The position numbers and the translations under genes were made by a program. 6,183 nt of DNA, taken from positions 1-6,183 of the forward strand of contig PJET01000098.1 in NCBI GenBank assembly GCA_002825515.1, in the 5' to 3' direction. Below, one piece after another: positions 1 to 6,088 of the stretch. Each line of letters begins with the position of its first letter. Position 1 is the stretch's first letter. The notes beneath the pieces are model-generated. The model saw only the letters and a program-made list of their open reading frames with translations, had not been told where the DNA came from and made no database searches. Source of the stretch: Candidatus Thorarchaeota archaeon MP11T_1. GTDB taxonomy: Archaea > Asgardarchaeota > Thorarchaeia > Thorarchaeales > Thorarchaeaceae.

Positions 1-10
1 TGCAAAGAAA

Positions 11-214
11 ATGGAGATGACTGATGAAACCTACTCACTATTCTGTGACGCATTAGACAACCCATCAGTCGAAACTGTGGGTGCAATTCTAAAACACCTC
101 AGAGAGATGATCATTGCAGAAGGCTATGAGTTTCCAAATGATTTCGTTATTGCTTTTCTTGAAACTATCCATGTGGATGGCCGACCTGGACAGATTCGAC
201 ATAGCTATATGTAA
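11..214 (+). CDS. Small acidic protein of unknown function (possibly 5' partial)
   Basis: I do not recognise this protein. It is 67 residues from the ATG at 11. A second in-frame ATG at 17 would give 65 residues. The frame stays open to the left edge (codons at 2-10 read Ala-Lys-Lys), so the true start may lie outside the window. I see no convincing Shine-Dalgarno before either ATG. The product is acidic (about 12 Asp/Glu against 4 Lys/Arg), with a probable amphipathic helix around residues 20-38 and a hydrophobic stretch FVIAFLETI near residues 45-53. There is no signal peptide, membrane span or metal motif. It stops 42 bases before the stop of the CoA-transferase gene on the other strand, so the two converge, and I see no strong terminator between them. 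Codon use looks coding-like. It could be a complete small gene or the tail of a larger one. Confidence 0.5.
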   Translation: MEMTDETYSLFCDALDNPSVETVGAILKHLREMIIAEGYEFPNDFVIAFLETIHVDGRPGQIRHSYM

Positions 215-256
215 TCTTGACAGAATAATATAATGCAATCACAGATCATTCAATCA

Positions 257-2143
257 TCAAAGTTTAAGCCTGAAGAGATATTCCTCATCCTCTATAGAGA
301 GCTTGCTCTCGACTACCTTTCCTGTCCTATGGATGAATCGAATCATCGGCTGGTTCTGTGGATGTACAAAGGCAATGAATGCCTCTACACCTTTACTCTT
401 TGCAATCCTCATAAGATGATTGAGTAGAAAAGTTCCAATCCCCATACCTTGGTACTCGTCCTGAACTAGGAGTGCAAACTCGGCTTCGTTTGTACTCCTG
501 TTCAGTAAATACCTTCCAGCACCAATTATTCTCTCGGTTTCTCCTTCCACACCTGATTTCACTACTGCAACAACACTGATGTCACTTGATTGATCAACAT
601 TATAGAAGTCTTGGAGAGTTTGTCTGCGTAGTGACTTCAGAGGAGTTAGAAATCTAAAGTAGATGCTCTCTTCACTGAGATCGTAGAACAGTTCTTTTAT
701 TCTATCAGTATCATCAGGTCTGATCAATCTGAACTGGACCTCGATGGGTCCCTCCTTGGTCTTGAAAGTTTCCTGCACTTCATACTCTGAGGCGAAATAT
801 GTTCCCTGTACAAGGAATGGAACTTGGTCTTCGAAAACATAATGCATTTTTTTGGCGGCCTCTAGCAGTTCATTTCGGAATTTCGGATGCGCTACCGCAA
901 TCAGAGATAGCACACGCTCTCTAATGGTCTTTCCATGTAATGTGGCGAGACCATACTCAGTGATGACGACATCTACATCTCCACGGGTTGTCACAACGCC
1001 AGCTCCCTCACTGAGACGTGGAACAATCCTTGAAACCGTATCATCCATTGCTGTCGAAAGCATACAGATTACAGCTTTGCCTCCGCGCGACCTCTTTGCA
1101 CCACGTATAAAGTCAACCTGCCCTCCAATACCACTGTAAAATCTATGTCCGATTGAATCCGCACATACTTGTCCTGTAAGATCTACCTCAAGAGCTGAGT
1201 TGATAGCAATCATCTTGTCGTTCTGACCAATAACATAGGGATCGTTAACATATGCAGTATCATAGAAATGGAACATTGGATTGTCATCGATGTAATTGTA
1301 TAGCTTCTCTGAACCCATTGCAAAGCTAGCAATCACTTTTCCTCGATGAAGTGTCTTCTTTTTGTTAGTCACTACACCCCTCTCAATTAACGGAATAAGA
1401 CTATCACTGAACATCTCAGTGTGTATTCCAATGTCTTGAACACCTGAATCTAACAGATTGTTGCAGACTGATTGTGGTAAGGCTCCTATCCCCAACTCTA
1501 GTGTTGAGTCATTTCCGACTAATCTTGCGACATAGCTCCCAATTCGGTCAATTGTTTCTGTAACTTCAGCAGCTTGGAATTCTCTCAATGGTTCATTATA
1601 AGGGACTAGATAGTCAATCTCGCGTATATCTACAAACGAATCACCATGAGTGATTGGCATTTTCTCATTGACCTGTGCAATGACAGTATCTGCACTCTCA
1701 GCTGCTGACTTGGTGATATCCACAGATATTCCGAGCGAACTGTACCCATTTCGATCAGGAGGACTAATCTGTATCATTGCAACATCAAGAGGCATTCTCT
1801 TGTGTCTAAACAAATGAGGTATATCAGAGAGCATTATCGGAGTATAATCTGCACGCCCTTCTGAAACCGCTTCCCGAATGTTCGCACTTACAAAGAAACT
1901 ATTGTGTCTGAACTGATTCTGAAACTTGGGATCTGCAGATGGTGTGTCTCCAAGTGTGAGGAGATGGACAATTTCATTGTCAGCCATCTGCCCAGCATTG
2001 GTTGCAAGCTCCTGAACCAAATGATATGGAACGCCACAACCTGTTCCTAAGAAGATTCTTGCTCCACGTTTTATTTTATTGATGGCTTGGGAGGCATTTA
2101 CAACCTTATTCTTGTACTTCTCAGTCCAATCAGTCTTGCTCAT
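257..2143 (-). CDS. Acetyl-CoA hydrolase/4-hydroxybutyrate CoA-transferase family enzyme fused to a Pat-like GNAT acetyltransferase domain
   Basis: This 628-residue protein joins two enzymes. Residues 1 to about 433 are a family I CoA-transferase of the acetyl-CoA hydrolase/4-hydroxybutyrate CoA-transferase type, which moves CoA between an acyl-CoA and a free acid through a glutamyl-CoA thioester. Family landmarks seen are SPPDRNGY (127-134), LELGIGALP (215-223), GIHTEMFSD (239-247), GIGGQVDFIRG (338-348) and VVTEYG-like VVITEYG (392-398). Glu243 in GIHTEM matches the catalytic Glu238 of Clostridium aminobutyricum AbfT. After a linker (about 434-467), residues 468-610 form a GNAT domain with the acetyl-CoA loop YQGMGIG (564-570) and the blocks LSEESIYFRF and NEAEFALLV, both typical of Pat/YfiQ protein acetyltransferases. 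The ATG start aligns with the AbfT N-terminus and has AGGGGT 8 bases upstream. Similar fusions are known. The acyl substrate cannot be read from sequence. The gene is divergent from the transporter. The protein is probably cytoplasmic. Confidence 0.92.
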   Translation of the reverse strand: MSKTDWTEKYKNKVVNASQAINKIKRGARIFLGTGCGVPYHLVQELATNAGQMADNEIVHLLTLGDTPSADPKFQNQFRHNSFFVSANIREAVSEGRADYTPIMLSDIPHLFRHKRMPLDVAMIQISPPDRNGYSSLGISVDITKSAAESADTVIAQVNEKMPITHGDSFVDIREIDYLVPYNEPLREFQAAEVTETIDRIGSYVARLVGNDSTLELGIGALPQSVCNNLLDSGVQDIGIHTEMFSDSLIPLIERGVVTNKKKTLHRGKVIASFAMGSEKLYNYIDDNPMFHFYDTAYVNDPYVIGQNDKMIAINSALEVDLTGQVCADSIGHRFYSGIGGQVDFIRGAKRSRGGKAVICMLSTAMDDTVSRIVPRLSEGAGVVTTRGDVDVVITEYGLATLHGKTIRERVLSLIAVAHPKFRNELLEAAKKMHYVFEDQVPFLVQGTYFASEYEVQETFKTKEGPIEVQFRLIRPDDTDRIKELFYDLSEESIYFRFLTPLKSLRRQTLQDFYNVDQSSDISVVAVVKSGVEGETERIIGAGRYLLNRSTNEAEFALLVQDEYQGMGIGTFLLNHLMRIAKSKGVEAFIAFVHPQNQPMIRFIHRTGKVVESKLSIEDEEYLFRLKL

Positions 2144-2151
2144 CGCAGATT

Positions 2152-2157
2152 ACCCCT
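2152..2157 (-). promoter_or_regulatory. Weak ribosome binding site of the CoA-transferase gene
   Basis: Read on the minus strand this is AGGGGT, 8 bases before the ATG at 2143. It is a degenerate match to the AGGAGGTGATC complement of the 16S 3' end. It is weaker than the AGGTGA sites of the two plus-strand genes. Confidence 0.45.
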
Positions 2158-2185
2158 TATCATTAAACTCTCCCGCTAGACAGTA

Positions 2186-2193
2186 GTATTTAG
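2186..2193 (-). promoter_or_regulatory. Possible TATA box for the CoA-transferase gene
   Basis: The minus strand reads CTAAATAC here. Using the usual archaeal spacing of about 25 bases, transcription would begin near 2163-2165, giving a leader of about 20 bases that still contains the AGGGGT site. The upstream BRE match is poor, so this is a tentative reading that assumes an archaeal host. Confidence 0.3.
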
Positions 2194-2231
2194 GCATTTG
2201 CAAGTTACCAAATTATGTTTACTACAGAAGG

Positions 2232-2240
2232 CTTTTAGTA
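2232..2240 (+). promoter_or_regulatory. Possible TATA box for the OFA transporter gene
   Basis: CTTTTAGTA is preceded by the purine-rich ACAGAAGG, which could act as a BRE. A start near 2262 would give a leader of about 33 bases. GTTGTATA at 2243-2250 is an alternative. The two divergent promoters would lie within about 60 bases of each other in the 151-base gap (2144-2294), so joint regulation is possible. Confidence 0.25.
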
Positions 2241-2280
2241 GGGTTGTATACGCCAGCGGCTCAATACCTGACAATATGAC

Positions 2281-2286
2281 AGGTGA
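2281..2286 (+). promoter_or_regulatory. Shine-Dalgarno AGGTGA that sets the transporter start
   Basis: AGGTGA sits 8 bases before the ATG at 2295. The in-frame GTG at 2283 is part of this motif and has no ribosome binding site of its own, so it should not be taken as the start. Confidence 0.75.
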
Positions 2287-2294
2287 ATTTCATA

Positions 2295-3572
2295 ATGTCT
2301 GATGAAAAAATTGGTAATAGGAACCTTGTCATTCTTGGTGCGCTTATTGTGCAGTTGTGCCTGGGTTCGATATACGCTTGGTCATTCTTTCAGACTGCTC
2401 TGAATGGAGGCAGTCCCCCAGTCGGTGTGTATCTCTGGCCCTCTCTATACTCACAACTGCCATTTGCAGCAGGTCTGGCATCGTTCGCCTTATTCATGAT
2501 ATTTGCAGGACGATGGCAAGATCGAGTTGGTCCTAGAAAGGTCGCTACAGTCGGTGGTATCCTCTTAGGTGCGGGCTATATTCTTGCATTCTTTGTCGAT
2601 TCTGTTGCTGGGTCTAACCCACTTCTAGGCACTGTCTACCTTGTCATCACCTATGGGATAATTGGTGGTGCTGGTATCGGTTTTGCCTATGTCTGTCCAA
2701 TTGCAGCCCTTGTGAAGTGGTTCCCTGACAAGAAAGGTACAATCACTGGTATTGCAGTAGCGGGTTTTGGAGCAGGTGCTCTTGTGTTTGGATATGTTGA
2801 ACAATATCTGCTTGTTCTCTTTGATGTACCAACTACAGCTAACATTGGTATGCCCATGTTAATTCTTGGTGTCATCTACTTAGTCCTTGTAGTGCTTGGT
2901 TCACAATTGCTTACAAATCCTCCAGAGGGTTGGCTACCAGAGGGTTATACACCCCCACCAACAATTGCTGATGGTGCTGGTACCGGTATGATGCCAAGTC
3001 AAATGATTCGGACTTCCACATTCTGGCTACTCTGGCTCATGTTTGTATTTGCTGCTACTGCTGGATTGATGACACTAGGCAATGTCAAAACTGCATCTCT
3101 AGCAATCGATGCCGCAACAGATGCTGTTGTAATAGTCGGTGTCATGAGCCTACTTAATGCTGCAGGACGTATTGTTTGGGGTGCAACTTCTGACAAATTG
3201 GGTCGCGAGAACACAATGATTCTGATGTTCTTGTTACTGGCCGTTGGGATGTTCACTTTCGCATGGATGTCCACAATTAGTATCAGCTGGATAGCAGTAA
3301 TGGGTATCGCATCATTGATTGGCTTCTGCTTCGGTGGCAATTTTGCACTTTTCCCATCTGCCACAGCAGACTTCTTTGGAAGCAAGAACGTTGGTAAAAA
3401 CTATGGCGTGATGTTTACGGCTTACGGAATTGCTGGAATCACTGGTGCATTCGTGGCAGGTCCAATTGTTGACGCAACGGGCTCTTACTTCATGGCCTTC
3501 ATTGTGACTGGAGTTTTAGCAATCATTGCAGTCCTGTTCACACTTGTATTGAAATCCAAACGTAGTGCATAA
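2295..3572 (+). CDS. OFA-family MFS transporter (oxalate/formate antiporter-like carboxylate carrier)
   Basis: This is a 425-residue integral membrane carrier of the major facilitator superfamily. Twelve hydrophobic segments can be placed at about 10-32, 53-72, 83-102, 112-138, 148-167, 185-206, 242-264, 277-297, 307-326, 329-354, 370-393 and 398-420, with a hydrophilic central loop at about 207-241. OFA hallmarks are LGSIYAWSFF in TM1, the MFS motif A GRWQDRVGPRK after TM2, the loop NPPEGWLPEGYTPP, NAAGRIVWGATSDKLGR at TM8-9, and NYGVMFTAYGIAG in TM11. The TM8 arginine (Arg292) appears to match Arg272 of the oxalate transporter OxlT. The TM11 lysine of OxlT (Lys355) seems to be Tyr377 here, so oxalate is not the expected substrate. 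A monocarboxylate such as acetate, lactate or formate is more plausible, inferred from the neighbouring acetate genes. The start is set by AGGTGA at 2281. The gene ends in its own terminator, so it is probably monocistronic. Confidence 0.9.
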   Translation: MSDEKIGNRNLVILGALIVQLCLGSIYAWSFFQTALNGGSPPVGVYLWPSLYSQLPFAAGLASFALFMIFAGRWQDRVGPRKVATVGGILLGAGYILAFFVDSVAGSNPLLGTVYLVITYGIIGGAGIGFAYVCPIAALVKWFPDKKGTITGIAVAGFGAGALVFGYVEQYLLVLFDVPTTANIGMPMLILGVIYLVLVVLGSQLLTNPPEGWLPEGYTPPPTIADGAGTGMMPSQMIRTSTFWLLWLMFVFAATAGLMTLGNVKTASLAIDAATDAVVIVGVMSLLNAAGRIVWGATSDKLGRENTMILMFLLLAVGMFTFAWMSTISISWIAVMGIASLIGFCFGGNFALFPSATADFFGSKNVGKNYGVMFTAYGIAGITGAFVAGPIVDATGSYFMAFIVTGVLAIIAVLFTLVLKSKRSA

Positions 3573-3585
3573 ACTTTTGAAAATC

Positions 3586-3626
3586 GAGGTCGAGGACCAT
3601 TCCTTGGCCTCTTTCCAATCTTTTTT
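3586..3626 (+). terminator. Hairpin plus T-tract terminator after the transporter gene
   Basis: The arms 3586-3596 and 3601-3611 pair over 11 positions, including two G-T wobbles, around the 4-base loop CCAT. Runs of T follow, ending in six T at 3621-3626. It starts 13 bases after the transporter stop and separates that gene from the acetyl-CoA synthetase gene. Archaeal termination depends mainly on the T-tract, so the signal works under either domain's rules. Confidence 0.75.
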
Positions 3627-3654
3627 CTCAGAAATTCTTACAATTACAAACATC

Positions 3655-3744
3655 TTCGACAAGCTGTTATCTTTTCACAAAAATACGTAATATTTGACAA
3701 GCTTCATATAGACAATATTTTGCTCGTCGCCCATCGAATCGATG
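3655..3744 (+). promoter_or_regulatory. Promoter and probable operator region of the acetyl-CoA synthetase gene
   Basis: The stretch is A+T-rich and dense in symmetry. A near-repeat of TTCGACAAGCT (3655-3665) recurs as TTTGACAAGCT (3693-3703), 38 bases apart. Between the copies lies AAATA-CGTAA-TATTT (3681-3695), a 5-base inverted repeat. Downstream, CATCGA-A-TCGATG (3732-3744) is a perfect 13-base palindrome. TATA-like boxes include TTCATATA (3703-3710) and ACAATATTTT (3712-3721). With 25-base spacing these predict starts near 3732 or 3742. If the host were bacterial, TTGACA (3694-3699) with TATTTT (3716-3721) at 16-base spacing would serve instead. The layout suggests regulated transcription, but the regulator is unknown. 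Confidence 0.45.
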
Positions 3745-3749
3745 TTGTT

Positions 3750-3755
3750 AGGTGA
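3750..3755 (+). promoter_or_regulatory. Shine-Dalgarno AGGTGA that sets the Acs start
   Basis: AGGTGA lies 5 bases before the TTG at 3761. The GTG at 3752, which gives the longest ORF, is inside this motif and has no ribosome binding site before it. This favours TTG as the initiator. Confidence 0.65.
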
Positions 3756-3760
3756 CATAC

Positions 3761-5752
3761 TTGTCAGAAGAAAAGAAGATTACAGTTTATAGCCAGGAAG
3801 AAAGGCGTTTCGACCCCCCAAAGAGATTCGTCGACAAGGCTTATGTAAAGAGCCAAGATGAGCGAATGAAGATTTGGAAGGAGTCGGTCGAAAATCCCGA
3901 CGAATTCTGGCTCAAAGCAGCCAAGGAACTTTGTTACTGGAAGAAAGAGCCAACTAGGGGATTTGAGTGGGAGGATATCAAGAATATTCGATTTTCCTGG
4001 TTCAAGGACGGTGTGACCAATATGGCTTACAACTGTCTTGACAAGCATGTCGAGGCAGGTAAAGGTGACCAGATTGCATTGATTTGGCAGGGCGAACCTC
4101 TTGAAGAGTCAAAGACGTACACCTACAGTGAACTCCTTAGCGAGGTCAACAAGGCCGCAAATATGCTGAAGAATCTCGGTGTAAAGAAGGGCGACAGGAT
4201 TACAATGTACTTACCCATGATTCCTGAGCTCGCAATCATCATGCTTGCATGTGTCAGGATTGGTGCAGTACATAGCATTGTTTTCGGTGGTTTCAGTGCC
4301 GACTCGGTCAAGGACAGAATCCTTGATTGCAAGGGCAAACTACTTGTCACAGCAGACGGTTACTACCGTGCTGGCAAGACAATCCCACAGAAGAAAGGTG
4401 CAGACACAGCAGTCGAAGAACTTGATATGGTCGAGAAGGTTCTTGTTGTCAAGAGAGTCGGAATCGATGTTCCATGGACCGAGGGCAGAGATGTCTGGTA
4501 TCATGAGGAGTATGAGAAAGTCGACGATAAGTGCGACCCAGAGTGGGTAGATGCAGAGGATCCATTATTCATTCTATACACATCTGGTTCCACTGGCAAA
4601 CCAAAGGGTGTTCTTCATACAACTGGTGGATACATGACCTATACAACCCACACATTCAAGCATATCTTCGACTGGCATGAGGGTGATGTCTACTGGTGTA
4701 CAGCAGACATAGGTTGGATTACTGGACATTCCTATATTGTGTACGGACCACTCTCCGCAGGCGCTACCACAATGATGTTTGAGTCAGTACCGACCTATCC
4801 GGACAACGATCGCTTTTGGCATGAAGTCGAGAAGTGGAAAGTCAATCAGTTTTACACTGCTCCAACTGCTATCAGAGCTTTGATGCGATTCGGTGACGAA
4901 CCCGTACTGAAGCATGATCTCTCATCTCTGAACCTACTGGGTACAGTCGGCGAGCCAATAAACCCTGAAGCATGGATTTGGTACCACGAGATTATTGGAA
5001 AGAAGAACTGTCCTATTGTAGACACCTACTGGCAGACTGAAACCGGTGGTGTGATTCTTACCCCTCTACCTGGTGCAACTCCAACCATTCCTGGTTCATG
5101 CACCTATCCATACTTTGGTGTAGATCCAGTTATCGTTGCAGAAGATGGCATGCCAAACAAGGCAAACGAGGGTGGATATCTCTGTATGAAGAAACCCTGG
5201 CCCGGTCTCATGAGGACAGTCTATGGTGACCACAAGAGGTTCGTTGATACCTACTGGGTCCAGTTCAAGAACCCTGACAACGGTGAGCCAATGTATTATA
5301 CTGGTGACGGTTCCCGTTTCAACGATGATGGTTACTACTTCGTGATGGGGCGTCTGGATGATGTTCTCAAAGTATCAGGACACAGGCTTGGTACAGCTGA
5401 GATCGAGTCCTCACTTGTCAAGCATCCTGCAGTCGCAGAGTGCGCTGTTGTAGGATTCCCACATGAGATAAAGGGTGAGTCAATCTATGTCTTCGTCACC
5501 CTGAAGATGGGTGTGGAGAAGACCGATGAGCTCAAGGCTGAACTCAGAAGTCACGTGCGTGCAGATGTAGGTCCAATCGCCACCCCTGAGAAGATCCAAT
5601 GGGCTGACGCACTACCAAAGACCCGTTCAGGCAAGATTATGCGCCGAATTCTGAAGCGTATTGCTGCTGGTAAGATCGATGATCTCGGTGACGTCACAAC
5701 CCTAGCTGACCCAACAGTAGTTGAAACTTTAGTCAGAGAGCGTATCAAATAG
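3761..5752 (+). CDS. acs: Acetyl-CoA synthetase, AMP-forming (acetate-CoA ligase)
   Basis: The enzyme converts acetate, ATP and CoA to acetyl-CoA, AMP and pyrophosphate through an acetyl-adenylate, in the cytoplasm. From the TTG it has 663 residues (666 if GTG at 3752 is used), close to the usual 650 or so. An Acs-type N-terminal domain covers about 25-85. The ANL core follows, with the P-loop YTSGSTGKPKG (273-283), GWITGHSYIVYGPL (318-331), GTVGEPINPEAW (394-405), DTYWQTETGG (421-430), YYTGDG (512-517), the hinge GRLDDVLKVSGHR (530-542) and the C-terminal catalytic lysine in TRSGKIMRR (Lys625). Compared with Salmonella Acs, the acetate pocket residues Val310, Thr311, Val386 and Trp414 correspond to Ile320, Thr321, Val396 and Trp424. 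The tryptophan that restricts the pocket to acetate is kept, so acetate is the expected substrate. Lys625 is the usual target of Pat-type acetylation. The gene has its own promoter region and terminator, and lies downstream of the carboxylate transporter. Confidence 0.95.
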   Translation: MSEEKKITVYSQEERRFDPPKRFVDKAYVKSQDERMKIWKESVENPDEFWLKAAKELCYWKKEPTRGFEWEDIKNIRFSWFKDGVTNMAYNCLDKHVEAGKGDQIALIWQGEPLEESKTYTYSELLSEVNKAANMLKNLGVKKGDRITMYLPMIPELAIIMLACVRIGAVHSIVFGGFSADSVKDRILDCKGKLLVTADGYYRAGKTIPQKKGADTAVEELDMVEKVLVVKRVGIDVPWTEGRDVWYHEEYEKVDDKCDPEWVDAEDPLFILYTSGSTGKPKGVLHTTGGYMTYTTHTFKHIFDWHEGDVYWCTADIGWITGHSYIVYGPLSAGATTMMFESVPTYPDNDRFWHEVEKWKVNQFYTAPTAIRALMRFGDEPVLKHDLSSLNLLGTVGEPINPEAWIWYHEIIGKKNCPIVDTYWQTETGGVILTPLPGATPTIPGSCTYPYFGVDPVIVAEDGMPNKANEGGYLCMKKPWPGLMRTVYGDHKRFVDTYWVQFKNPDNGEPMYYTGDGSRFNDDGYYFVMGRLDDVLKVSGHRLGTAEIESSLVKHPAVAECAVVGFPHEIKGESIYVFVTLKMGVEKTDELKAELRSHVRADVGPIATPEKIQWADALPKTRSGKIMRRILKRIAAGKIDDLGDVTTLADPTVVETLVRERIK

Positions 5753-5760
5753 ATGAAGAA

Positions 5761-5799
5761 AGAGAGTGCCTACATAGGCGCTCTCTCATCCTATTTTTT
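5761..5799. terminator. Hairpin terminator after acs, probably bidirectional
   Basis: AGAGAGTGCC (5761-5770) pairs with GGCGCTCTCT (5777-5786) over 10 positions with one G-T wobble, around TACATA. On the plus strand six T follow at 5794-5799. On the minus strand the same hairpin is followed by a T-rich run (TTCTTCATCTATTT), so it can also end the convergent small gene that stops at 5813. Confidence 0.8.
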
Positions 5800-5812
5800 C
5801 TTACTCATGATT

Positions 5813-6088
5813 CTACTTCTGCTTTGGAGCTATCCATGTATCACGATAAATCCAAATTTCTGATATTGCTCCTTTCTTTCCAACATTAGGTGGTAGCCTG
5901 CCTCTGAGAGTATGTCTGAATTTAGTGAGATTTATCGGACAGCTCGTTACATCTCCAAATGACAGACTGACTCCACCCTTGTATTTTCCTTGTTTGAGCT
6001 GATAGAACTCCTTCACATACTTTGGCACATAGAACCCAAGGCGTGTCTTATCATACTCGGAAACTCTTGAAATGAAACGAATCGGCAT
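5813..6088 (-). CDS. Small basic protein of unknown function, possibly AbrB/SpoVT-like
   Basis: I cannot assign this 91-residue protein with confidence. It is strongly basic (18 Lys/Arg against 6 Asp/Glu) and rich in aromatic residues (13 Phe/Tyr/Trp), with no signal peptide or membrane span. The segment RLGFYVPKYVKEFYQLKQG (16-34) has the shape of the AbrB/SpoVT/MazE swapped-hairpin motif: a beta strand, then a Val-Pro-Lys turn, a short helix and Leu-Lys-x-Gly. That would suggest DNA binding, but the match is by eye and weak. The rest contains a single cysteine (Cys50) and a basic patch around 56-72 (KFRHTLRGRLPPNVGKK). The start ATG has AAGGT (6096-6100) 7 bases upstream, and AGGAG lies slightly further out. 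It converges on acs across a shared terminator, so it is unlikely to be part of the acetate genes' transcription unit. Confidence 0.7.
   Translation of the reverse strand: MPIRFISRVSEYDKTRLGFYVPKYVKEFYQLKQGKYKGGVSLSFGDVTSCPINLTKFRHTLRGRLPPNVGKKGAISEIWIYRDTWIAPKQK

Noticed and set aside
217..234. TTGACA followed by TATAAT, resembling a bacterial sigma70 promoter
   Set aside because: The two boxes are only 6 bases apart rather than about 17, and the only frame downstream on this strand (233-427) is antisense to the GNAT domain.
330..345. Inverted repeat GATGA-ATCGAA-TCATC
   Set aside because: It lies within the coding sequence of the GNAT domain and has short arms, so it is probably a chance product of codon use.
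233..427. 64-codon plus-strand frame
   Set aside because: It lies across the conserved GNAT coding sequence on the other strand and has no ribosome binding site or recognisable motif, so it is a shadow.
852..1139. 95-codon plus-strand frame inside the CoA-transferase gene
   Set aside because: It is antisense to a conserved catalytic domain and its translation is low-complexity Ser/Thr/Pro-rich, as expected of a shadow frame.
2999..3385. 128-codon minus-strand frame inside the transporter gene
   Set aside because: It is the complement of hydrophobic membrane segments of a clear OFA carrier; no start signal or family match is visible.
2270..3718. Octamer GACAATAT present upstream of both the transporter (2270-2277) and acs (3711-3718)
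   Set aside because: Its distances to the two starts differ (about 25 and 50 bases), and an A+T-rich octamer can recur by chance, so I do not call it a shared operator.
3694..3721. TTGACA-16-TATTTT as a bacterial promoter for acs
   Set aside because: It fits the sigma70 pattern moderately well, but the other genes here show no comparable elements and the stretch is A+T-rich. I keep it only as an alternative if the host is bacterial.
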